A DNA stretch of 6,803 bases, from positions 1 to 6,803 of the forward strand of contig DUUA01000110.1 in the NCBI GenBank assembly GCA_012841765.1, written 5' to 3'. Made by a program: the position numbers and the translations under genes. Below, in pieces: positions 1 through 6,540 of the stretch. The notes below the pieces were generated by a model, which did no database searches, was not told where the DNA came from, and worked only from the letters and a program-made list of their open reading frames with translations. Every line of letters starts with the position of its first letter. Position 1 is the first letter of the stretch. This DNA is from Acholeplasmataceae bacterium. Lineage in GTDB: Bacteria; Bacillota_I; Bacilli_A; ML615J-28; CAG-698.

Positions 1-265
1 GAAAAATCATAAAAGTAACTAAATCAGCAATAATTCCCGAAACAATTCCTGATATAGGTCCATATAAAAATCCAATTAAAAGTACAAAAATAAAAGTAAA
101 ATATATCCTATTACTATCAGTAATAGGAATAAAAAATAATCCAACAATAATTCTTAAAGAAGTTAATATTGATACCATAACAATACTTTTTATATTCTTT
201 AATTCATTAAAAGATTCTTTCCAAAATGTTGGAGAAAACCGAGATAAATACATAGTTTTATTCAT
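1..265 (-). CDS. folT: Folate ECF transporter S component FolT (N-terminal part, truncated by window edge)
   Basis: The first 88 codons of a membrane protein run off the left edge. The protein begins MNKTMYLSRFSPTFWK. A first hydrophobic segment covers about residues 27-47, and a second region from about 54 carries RIYFTFIFVLLIGFLYGP followed by a Gly-rich ISGIVSGIIADL stretch. This (R/I)xFxFxP-like, GxLYGPxxGxxxGxxxDL pattern is typical of ECF S components of the FolT type, which bind folate at the membrane and work with the shared EcfA/A'/T energising module. The start at 265 follows AGGAGG with about 9 bases between. The ATG at residue 5 is a poorer alternative. Substrate assignment rests mostly on the THF riboswitch immediately upstream, because other S components share the fold. 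The C-terminal half is not visible. Confidence 0.78.
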   Translation of the reverse strand, partial: MNKTMYLSRFSPTFWKESFNELKNIKSIVMVSILTSLRIIVGLFFIPITDSNRIYFTFIFVLLIGFLYGPISGIVSGIIADLVTFMIF

Positions 266-307
266 AAAAAAAGACCTCCTGAGAGATCCGCAGTAAATAC
301 AGCGGAT
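266..307 (-). terminator. folT expression platform: SD-bearing terminator hairpin with competing antiterminator
   Basis: On the minus strand GAUCUC (283-288), loop UCAG (279-282) and GAGGUC (273-278) form a six-pair hairpin with one U-G. Seven U residues (266-272) follow and the AUG comes next. The hairpin contains the AGGAGG ribosome site, so it can act as an intrinsic terminator, a ribosome-site sequester, or both. A competing helix pairs AUCCGC (302-307), the 3' conserved strand of the aptamer, with GCGGAU (286-291). The two helices share 286-288 and exclude each other. The inferred logic is that ligand holds AUCCGC in the aptamer and the SD/terminator hairpin forms (OFF); without ligand AUCCGC pairs with GCGGAU and the SD is freed (ON). 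Confidence 0.72.
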
Positions 308-387
308 GCGCTAGAAAACCGCCGGTATCCCGTTCGTCTATATTATACTCCCATAACATAGCACTTCACGCTTTCTAACTACTCTGT
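299..387 (-). promoter_or_regulatory. Tetrahydrofolate (THF) riboswitch aptamer
   Basis: Read on the minus strand, this leader has the conserved THF-riboswitch blocks in order: AGAGUAG, GCGUgAAGUG, a GGGA loop, ACGAA, GCGGU and GCAUCCGCU. The helices can all be drawn. P1 pairs ACAG (384-387) with CUGU (299-302). P2 pairs UAGAAA with UUUCUA. P3 pairs CUAUGUUAU with AUAAUAUAG, nine pairs with one G-U, closing the GGGA-containing loop. P4 is CGG-GAUA-CCG. The family (Rfam THF class, pseudoknotted type) senses reduced folates and usually lowers expression of folate transport or synthesis genes. That fits the ECF S-component gene directly downstream. The predicted transcript starts almost exactly at the first P1 base. 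Confidence 0.93.
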
Positions 388-394
388 ATTTTTA

Positions 395-423
395 ATTATA
401 GACTTTTTAGTGACTACTGTCAA
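395..423 (-). promoter_or_regulatory. Promoter for the THF riboswitch-folT transcript
   Basis: A perfect sigma-A type promoter lies on the minus strand: -35 TTGACA (418-423), a 17-base spacer and -10 TATAAT (395-400). Initiation about 7 bases downstream falls at 386-389, the start of the aptamer P1 helix. The leader is therefore about 122 nt long and begins with the riboswitch itself. Both hexamers are exact consensus, which suggests strong basal transcription with control left to the RNA switch. Confidence 0.88.
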
Positions 424-441
424 CACTTATAGTTAGTCATC

Positions 442-468
442 AAAAAACTCCATCAAAATTGATGGAGT
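442..468 (-). terminator. Intrinsic terminator of ftsZ
   Basis: Nine bases after the ftsZ stop, the minus strand reads ACTCCATCAA, TT, TTGATGGAGT (stem 447-468, ten perfect pairs), followed by a T run (442-446). It is a classic rho-independent terminator and separates ftsZ from the folT promoter only about 20 bases further on. Confidence 0.9.
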
Positions 469-477
469 GATTTTATT

Positions 478-1638
478 TTATTTAAATCTTCTCTTAAGCC
501 AAGAAGGAATTTCAGTTTCTCCTTTAGCTCTTTCTTTTATTTTAGTATTTGCTTCATGATTTTGAACAACACTCATATTCTCTGTAGGATTATCAACTTT
601 TTCTAAAACAACTTTTCTTTGATCTCTTTGTTCAAACTCTTTTTTTGGATTATAATCATAATTATATTCATTATCTTTTGTTGAATCATTATGGTCAAAT
701 CCTGTAGCAATTACTGTAACAATTAATTCACCTTGTAAATCCATGTTAAATCCAGTACCAACAACAACATCAATTTCAGAAGTTGAAGCATTACGTATTT
801 CTTCCATTACTTCAGATATTTCATGCATTGTAATATCAACATCGCTAGTTATAAAAACAATCGCGTCTGTTGCTCCATTAATATCAATTTCTAACAAAGG
901 ACTTCTAATAGCTTTTCTAGAAGCTTCAATAGCTCTATTTGGTCCATCAGCAATTCCAACACCCATTAAAGCAGTACCTTTGTTACGCATTACATTTCGT
1001 ACATCTGCAAAATCGACATTTATAAGTCCAGGAATAGCAACTATTTCAGCAATTCCTTGTACTCCTCGACGTAAAACATTATCTACTTCTCTAAAAGCTT
1101 CTAACATCGTCGTAGTTTTCTCAATCATCATAAATATTTTATCATTAGGAACAACAATTAAAGTATCCACATAAGGTTTTAATTGTTGCAAACCTTTTTT
1201 AGCTTGTTCTTGTCTTTTACGACCTTCAAAAGAAAAAGGTTTTGTAACAATACCAACTGTTAAACATCCTAGTTCATTTGCTATTCTTGCAATAACTGCA
1301 CTAGCGCCAGTTCCGGTTCCACCACCCATGCCTGCAGTAATAAAAACCATGTCAGATCCAGCAAGTATTTCCCGAATATCATCTTCACTTTCTTCAGCTG
1401 CAAGTCTTCCAACTTCAGAATCAGCTCCCGCTCCCAAACCTTTTGTTAATTGTTTACCAATTTGTAAACGTGTGTCGGCTTTTGATAACCTTAAAACTTG
1501 TGCATCGGTATTAATAACAACAAAATCAACGCCTTTAACATCGTTTTCAATCATTCTATTGACAGCATTTCCGCCGCCTCCACCGACACCCACAACTTTT
1601 AAAACTGGTTTTTCATTAAAAGAATCTTGTCCGTACAT
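478..1638 (-). CDS. ftsZ: Cell division protein FtsZ
   Basis: FtsZ is a tubulin-like GTPase that polymerises into the cytokinetic Z ring under the membrane at midcell. The 386-residue product is normal length. The N-terminal GTP-binding domain has [12 protein letters not shown] (19-30) and the tubulin signature GGGTGTG (105-111). The T7 loop NVDFADVR (207-214) supplies N207, D209 and D212, matching the E. coli numbering, for GTP hydrolysis by the neighbouring subunit. A charged, Asn/Tyr-rich linker covers about 317-375, and the tail [11 protein letters not shown] is the conserved C-terminal peptide that binds FtsA, SepF or similar anchors. The start at 1638 is chosen because GGGAGGA lies 6 bases upstream and MYGQDSF is FtsZ-like; an in-frame ATG 15 codons upstream adds an atypical hydrophobic stretch. 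The gene stands alone here, with its own promoter and terminator, no ftsA on its 5' side, and folT beyond. Confidence 0.97.
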   Translation of the reverse strand: MYGQDSFNEKPVLKVVGVGGGGGNAVNRMIENDVKGVDFVVINTDAQVLRLSKADTRLQIGKQLTKGLGAGADSEVGRLAAEESEDDIREILAGSDMVFITAGMGGGTGTGASAVIARIANELGCLTVGIVTKPFSFEGRKRQEQAKKGLQQLKPYVDTLIVVPNDKIFMMIEKTTTMLEAFREVDNVLRRGVQGIAEIVAIPGLINVDFADVRNVMRNKGTALMGVGIADGPNRAIEASRKAIRSPLLEIDINGATDAIVFITSDVDITMHEISEVMEEIRNASTSEIDVVVGTGFNMDLQGELIVTVIATGFDHNDSTKDNEYNYDYNPKKEFEQRDQRKVVLEKVDNPTENMSVVQNHEANTKIKERAKGETEIPSWLKRRFK

Positions 1639-1702
1639 ATTATCCTCCCATATTGGTATCATTATCATTACTAAAGCAAGCAATAGTATAATTCTTAAAA
1701 GT

Positions 1703-1711
1703 ATTATAACA
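1703..1711 (-). promoter_or_regulatory. Extended -10 promoter of ftsZ
   Basis: The minus strand carries TGT-TATAAT (extended -10; hexamer at 1703-1708). No good -35 sits 17 bases upstream, as expected for an extended -10 promoter. Initiation near 1696 gives a leader of about 58 nt. A second TATAAT at 1754-1759 with a weak ATAACA-like -35 could be an additional start. Confidence 0.62.
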
Positions 1712-1761
1712 CAAAGAACAATAAAAATAAATAGTTTTTATTATTACATTTGCATTATATC

Positions 1762-1799
1762 TTACATCAATTGTAATTGTTATTTATATTTTGATGTAA
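1762..1799. repeat. Inverted repeat between the lipoprotein gene and ftsZ
   Basis: Nine-base arms TTACATCAA (1762-1770) and TTGATGTAA (1791-1799) flank 20 AT-rich bases. No T run follows on the minus strand, so it is a poor intrinsic terminator. It overlaps the region just upstream of the possible distal ftsZ -10 (1754-1759), so an operator is an alternative. No clearer terminator for the operon is visible in 1639-1829; a run of eight T lies 4 bases past the lipoprotein stop, without a convincing stem directly before it. Confidence 0.4.
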
Positions 1800-1829
1800 A
1801 TACATTTTTAATATAATTAAAAAAAATAT

Positions 1830-2744
1830 TTAACCAATGTAATTAATCACATAACTTTTTTCATTAAAATTAATTGAATATATTCTTTCCAAATATTCAA
1901 AAGTAAATATTTCTTCGCTTGAACCATTAAAATTATCAATATAATACTTTTTTACATATTCTTTTTGTTCTTGTAGTTCTTCAGGTGTCATTCCTTTGTT
2001 CTCATCATAATCTGGATAGAAAAAAGTTCTAAACCCTTCATCAGTTAAGTAATTTTCATTTTTTATAACTTTAGCAACATCTAATTGTGTTCCAATAGTA
2101 TAGGTAGTATTGTTTAGTAATGGAACAATTACAAAAGATTTTTTATTATCTTTTTGTATTAACATTAAAGGATAATGTAAAATCATTCTAATACTCTGTC
2201 TATATTGCCATGCATAATAAGTAATTAAATTATCATTTTCATCTATAGATTGAAATCTACGGTAATCAATGCTTAATTGCAGCCCATTTTCTAAAGTAAT
2301 ATAACAAATTTCATTAAATATTTTTTTATTATATACTTCCAAATAATGTTTTTCATATTTTTCCTTACCATTGACTATTTTTTTAGAATTCATTCTTGTT
2401 TCTGCTTTTAATTCTTCTGATACAACAATACTTGTAAATCTTGTTTTATCATCTTTATATTTATTAATTAAATTGGCAATTATTTCACTTACTGTAAAGT
2501 CATCATTATTACTAAAGATTATTTGATTGTTACTTTCAACTGCTTCGTTAGTATTGATAACACCATCAAAACTTAAAGTGAAATTTGGCACTTCACTAGC
2601 TTTGTAATCAAGGTATGATAAATACTCATCTGTCATATTCAAAGTGATTGTACCTTCATTAGGAACACTATTATTAGTAAGTCCACAACCAGTTAAGACA
2701 ATTGGTGAAATAAATAATAATAATAGCAATAATATTTTTTTCAT
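1830..2744 (-). CDS. Uncharacterised lipoprotein, last gene of the ruvB-queA-tgt operon
   Basis: I do not recognise this 304-residue protein. Its N-terminus is a lipoprotein signal peptide: MKK, a run of six leucines and further hydrophobic residues, then lipobox LTGC with the lipid-accepting cysteine at position 20. The mature part (about 285 residues) should sit on the outer face of the membrane. It is Asn-, Tyr- and Lys-rich, with no second membrane segment and no catalytic motif I can name. The acidic/charged stretch 245-266 (DYDENKGMTPEELQEQKEYV) looks helical. The start at 2744 is chosen because GAAGG lies 9 bases upstream and MKKI begins a proper signal peptide; an ATG 11 codons upstream would put it behind a charged extension. 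Only one base separates it from the tgt stop and its ribosome site lies inside tgt, so translation is probably coupled. In many Firmicutes yajC occupies this place, but this protein is far larger than YajC and not like it. Confidence 0.85.
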   Translation of the reverse strand: MKKILLLLLLFISPIVLTGCGLTNNSVPNEGTITLNMTDEYLSYLDYKASEVPNFTLSFDGVINTNEAVESNNQIIFSNNDDFTVSEIIANLINKYKDDKTRFTSIVVSEELKAETRMNSKKIVNGKEKYEKHYLEVYNKKIFNEICYITLENGLQLSIDYRRFQSIDENDNLITYYAWQYRQSIRMILHYPLMLIQKDNKKSFVIVPLLNNTTYTIGTQLDVAKVIKNENYLTDEGFRTFFYPDYDENKGMTPEELQEQKEYVKKYYIDNFNGSSEEIFTFEYLERIYSINFNEKSYVINYIG

Positions 2745-2745
2745 T

Positions 2746-3891
<1,146 letters not shown>

Positions 3892-4911
3892 TTATTTAAT
3901 AAACATTGCATCCCCAAATGAAAAGAAACGATATTTATTATTAATAGCCTCTTGATAGGCATTTAGAATTTTCTCTTTTGAAGAAAAAGCACTCACTAAC
4001 ATAACTAAAGTTGATTTAGGCAAATGAAAATTAGTAATTAAAGCATCAATTACTGAAAATTTGTAACCAGGATAAATAAAAATATTTGTATCTTCAGCAC
4101 ATTCAATAAATTTCCCATATTTTTTATATACAGATTCTAAAGTTCTAACTGAAGTGGTTCCGACTGCAATAATTCTTTTATTTGCTAATTTAGCTTTATT
4201 TAATATTTCCGCTGTTTCTTTAGACATTCTATAAAATTCCGTATGCATCTTATGGTCTTCTAAATTTTCTTCACTTACTCCTCTAAAAGTACCTAATCCA
4301 ATATTTAAAGTAACATCACAAACTGTAATCCCTTTATTTTTAATCTTACTTAAAATTTCTTTAGTAAAATGCAGTCCAGCAGTTGGAGCTGCAGCAGATC
4401 CTAATTCTTTAGCATATACTGTTTGATAACGGTCTTGTTCCAATAATTTTTTGTGAATATAAGGAGGCAGAGGCATTTCTCCAAGTTGTTCTAATAATTC
4501 TAAAAATATCCCTTTATAAGTAAAACTAATTTGACAAATCCCTTCGTCAAATTTTTGAATTATTTCTCCTGTTAATAAATTGCTAAAAACTATTCTTGTA
4601 CCAATTTTTACTCTTCTTGCTGGTTTAATCAAGCATTCCCAGTACCCATTAAATTCTTTTAAAAGTAATACTTCAATTTTAGCATCAGTAGCAACTTTTT
4701 TTCCAAAAATTCTTGATGGTAAAACTTTGGTATTATTTATTACTAAAATATCGTCTTTATTAAGCATATCAATAATTTCATCAAAATGATGATGATTAAT
4801 CTGACCCGTTTTTTTATCAAGTACTAACATTTTACTAGAACTTCTATTTTTAAGGGGCTCTTGAGCAATTAGCTCTTGAGGTAAATAATAATCAAATTCA
4901 TCAACGCGCAT
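3892..4911 (-). CDS. queA: S-adenosylmethionine:tRNA ribosyltransferase-isomerase QueA
   Basis: QueA transfers and isomerises the ribosyl part of SAM onto preQ1 already in tRNA, giving epoxyqueuosine, the step after Tgt. The 339 residues are full length. Family hallmarks are FDYYLPQELIAQEP near the N-terminus, MPLPPYIHK (146-154), GSAAAPTAGLHFT (171-183), LNIGLGTFRGV (202-212), HKMHTEFY (220-227), GTTSVRTLES (251-260), ITNFHLPKSTL (292-302) and the C-terminal YRFFSFGDAM. The start at 4911 has AGGAG 6 bases upstream, inside ruvB. The first 11 bases overlap the ruvB end in another frame, which points to translational coupling. The ruvB-queA-tgt order is common in Firmicutes. No other queuosine or preQ1 synthesis genes are in the window, so preQ1 must be made elsewhere or salvaged. 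Confidence 0.97.
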   Translation of the reverse strand: MRVDEFDYYLPQELIAQEPLKNRSSSKMLVLDKKTGQINHHHFDEIIDMLNKDDILVINNTKVLPSRIFGKKVATDAKIEVLLLKEFNGYWECLIKPARRVKIGTRIVFSNLLTGEIIQKFDEGICQISFTYKGIFLELLEQLGEMPLPPYIHKKLLEQDRYQTVYAKELGSAAAPTAGLHFTKEILSKIKNKGITVCDVTLNIGLGTFRGVSEENLEDHKMHTEFYRMSKETAEILNKAKLANKRIIAVGTTSVRTLESVYKKYGKFIECAEDTNIFIYPGYKFSVIDALITNFHLPKSTLVMLVSAFSSKEKILNAYQEAINNKYRFFSFGDAMFIK

Positions 4912-5893
4912 CTGTAACTCCTAATTGTTTATAAGCTTTTGTTGTTGCAACTCTTCCACGAGGAGTTCTTATAATAAAACCTTCTTTTAATAAATAAGGT
5001 TCACAAACATCTTCTAAAGTTGTTGTATCTTCAGAAATAGATGCAGCAATAGCATTTAATCCGGCAGGGCCTCCATTAAAACGTAATATTAAAGTATTTA
5101 AATACAAATGATCAGTAATATTTAGTCCACAATCATCAATACTTAATTTCTCTAATGCAACTTGAGTAGCAAATAAACTAATAATTTTACAATTTTTTTC
5201 TTGAAATTGAGCAAAATCCCTTACTCTTCTAAAAAGTCTATTAGCAATTCTTGGAGTTCCTCTTGACCTTTTGGCAATTTCAAAAGCTGAATCTTCATCA
5301 ATATCAAAATTAAAAACTTTTGAAGTTCTTATAACAATATCTTTTAATTCTAAAACATTATAATAATTTAGATTATTTACTATTCCAAATCTATCTCTTA
5401 AAGGAGCAGATATATCTCCAAATCTTGTAGTAGCTCCAATTAATGTAAAAGGTGGCAGATCAATTCTCACAGTACTAGCAGTTGAATCTTTACCAACTAT
5501 AATATCAATCACAAAGTCTTCCATTGCTGAATACAACACTTCTTCAATAAGTCGAGGTAATCTATGAATTTCATCAATAAACAAAACATCACCAGGTTCT
5601 AAATTTGAAAGAATAGCAGCAAGATCACCTATTCTTTCTAAACTAGGAGCAGAAACACTATGTAAATGAGAATTCATTTCATTAGCAATAATATTTGCTA
5701 GTGTAGTTTTACCTAATCCAGGAGGCCCAAAAAGCAAAACATGATCTAATGTTTCCTCTCTTTGTAATGCGGTTTGAATAAAAACATTCATCATTTCTTT
5801 AATATCTTTTTGACCAATAAAGTCCCCTAATAAACTTGGTCTTAAATTAATATCATATTCTGTTACCTTTTCAATTAAATCCCGATTTTCCAT
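4901..5893 (-). CDS. ruvB: Holliday junction branch-migration ATPase RuvB
   Basis: RuvB is the hexameric AAA+ motor that pulls DNA through the RuvA-bound Holliday junction during recombination and repair. The 330-residue product is normal length. Walker A is GPPGLGKT (56-63), Walker B is VLFIDEIHR (103-111, D107/E108), GATTR (153-157) carries sensor 1, and SAPLRDRFG (162-170) has the arginine-finger region. RGTPRIANRL (211-220) is sensor 2. The C-terminal winged helix ends with the DNA-contact motif RTPRGRVAT (309-317). The residues after GATTR are FGDIS, where the family usually has AG-(L/M/S)-L-(S/T). The start at 5893 has AAGGAG 7 bases upstream. The gene ends in two consecutive TGA codons inside the start of queA, evidence that UGA is a stop here. 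It heads the four-gene operon, and ruvA lies divergently upstream instead of leading the same operon. Confidence 0.97.
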   Translation of the reverse strand: MENRDLIEKVTEYDINLRPSLLGDFIGQKDIKEMMNVFIQTALQREETLDHVLLFGPPGLGKTTLANIIANEMNSHLHSVSAPSLERIGDLAAILSNLEPGDVLFIDEIHRLPRLIEEVLYSAMEDFVIDIIVGKDSTASTVRIDLPPFTLIGATTRFGDISAPLRDRFGIVNNLNYYNVLELKDIVIRTSKVFNFDIDEDSAFEIAKRSRGTPRIANRLFRRVRDFAQFQEKNCKIISLFATQVALEKLSIDDCGLNITDHLYLNTLILRFNGGPAGLNAIAASISEDTTTLEDVCEPYLLKEGFIIRTPRGRVATTKAYKQLGVTDAR

Positions 5894-5912
5894 TATGATA
5901 CTCCTTTATAAA

Positions 5913-5941
5913 TTTACAATTTTTTAATTATATGCTATAAT
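5913..5941 (+). promoter_or_regulatory. Promoter of ruvA
   Basis: On the plus strand -35 TTTACA (5913-5918, five of six consensus), a 17-base spacer and -10 TATAAT (5936-5941) preceded by TGC (extended -10) form a strong sigma-A promoter. Initiation about 7 bases downstream is near A5948, only about 11 bases before the ruvA ATG, so the leader would be very short. The -10 is one arm of the palindrome AATTATA-TGC-TATAATT (5926-5942). Confidence 0.8.
5927..5932 (-). promoter_or_regulatory. Candidate -10 of the ruvB-queA-tgt operon promoter
   Basis: The minus strand has TATAAT at 5927-5932, the mirror image of the ruvA -10 in the same palindrome. Initiation near 5920 would leave a leader of about 27 nt with AAGGAG before the ruvB ATG. 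The -35 is poor (TAATCA-like at 18 bases) and there is no TG extension, so this is tentative. It is the best hexamer between the two genes and lies inside the ruvA promoter spacer. Confidence 0.45.
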
Positions 5942-5958
5942 TCCCTTAGGTGATTATA

Positions 5959-6516
5959 ATGATTAGTTATATTAAAGGTATTATTACTTCAATAACAACA
6001 GATTACTTAGTTATTGAAAAAGACAATGTTGGTTTATTAATAAAAACCCCTAATCCTTTTGATTTTAAATTAGATGAAGAAATAACAATTCATACTTTTT
6101 TAAATGTTAAAGAAAATTCTTTAGACCTTTATGGATTTAAAACAATTATTGAAAGAGATTTTTTTGTGAAATTAATTTCAGTAAAAGGTCTTGGGCCCAA
6201 AGGTGGTTTATCTATCATAGGTTCTGGAAATATTGAAAATGTAATTTTAGCAATTGAAAACGGAGATAGCAAATATTTACAAAAATTCCCAGGTATTGGT
6301 CCTAAAGGATCACAACAAATAATTTTAGATCTCCATGGTAAAATAGATTTTTATAAAAATGAAAAACCCAATCCTAATACTGATAAAGCAATTAAAGCAC
6401 TACAGTCTCTTGGGTATAAAAATTCAGAAATCAAGAAAATTACTCCTGTAATTGAAGCAAACAATGAGCAACCAATTGGTGAAATAATTAAATTAGCTTT
6501 GAAAAACTTATTATAA
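5959..6516 (+). CDS. ruvA: Holliday junction DNA-binding protein RuvA
   Basis: RuvA tetramers clamp the Holliday junction and load RuvB rings on two arms. The 185-residue product has the three RuvA domains: an N-terminal OB-like barrel (about 1-62, MISYIKGIIT to LDLYGF), two helix-hairpin-helix DNA-binding motifs with hairpins GLGPKGG (77-83) and GIGPKGS (112-118), and a C-terminal helical domain (about 141-184, KAIKALQSLGY onward) that contacts RuvB. The second hairpin lacks the usual KTA after the glycines. The start is ATG 5959, since AGGTG (5948-5952) precedes it by 6 bases and MISYIKG is the family N-terminus. A GTG three codons upstream overlaps this ribosome site and is rejected. The gene is transcribed away from ruvB, with 65 bases between the two start codons. 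Confidence 0.95.
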   Translation: MISYIKGIITSITTDYLVIEKDNVGLLIKTPNPFDFKLDEEITIHTFLNVKENSLDLYGFKTIIERDFFVKLISVKGLGPKGGLSIIGSGNIENVILAIENGDSKYLQKFPGIGPKGSQQIILDLHGKIDFYKNEKPNPNTDKAIKALQSLGYKNSEIKKITPVIEANNEQPIGEIIKLALKNLL

Positions 6517-6540
6517 AAGTGTTCTTATGAACACTTTTTT
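6515..6540. terminator. Shared terminator between ruvA and the convergent partial gene
   Basis: The ten-pair stem AAAAGTGTTC (6515-6524) / GAACACTTTT (6529-6538) with loop TTAT is followed on the plus strand by further T. It starts within the ruvA stop codon. On the minus strand the same stem is followed by TTTT, so it can stop transcription from both sides. It overlaps the stop codon of the convergent reading frame at 6539-6541. Confidence 0.85.

Noticed and set aside
266..477. Possible T-box, purine or preQ1 riboswitch in the folT-ftsZ gap
   Set aside because: preQ1 was considered because queA and tgt are nearby, but the conserved blocks and four helices match the THF class and the element faces folT, not the queuosine genes.
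743..1174. Long plus-strand open frame opposite ftsZ
   Set aside because: It is antisense to the conserved GTPase domain of FtsZ, has no ribosome site, and its product is low-complexity Ile/Ser-rich shadow translation.
1639..1683. Upstream ATG extending FtsZ by 15 residues
   Set aside because: The extension ([10 protein letters not shown]...) is not found in FtsZ, and the GGGAGGA ribosome site lies between it and the internal ATG at 1638. It might pass for a membrane anchor, but the site spacing argues against it.
1328..1816. Plus-strand open frame opposite the ftsZ start and upstream region
   Set aside because: It is a shadow of the FtsZ N-terminal Gly-rich region (giving a poly-Pro stretch) running into AT-rich intergenic DNA; no ribosome site or family resemblance.
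4580..4789. Short plus-strand open frame inside queA
   Set aside because: It lies opposite conserved QueA sequence, has no promoter or ribosome site, and is a typical chance frame.
5894..5958. LexA/SOS box controlling ruvA or ruvB
   Set aside because: No CGAAC-N4-GTTCG type sequence is present; the only symmetrical element is the AT-only pair of -10 hexamers.
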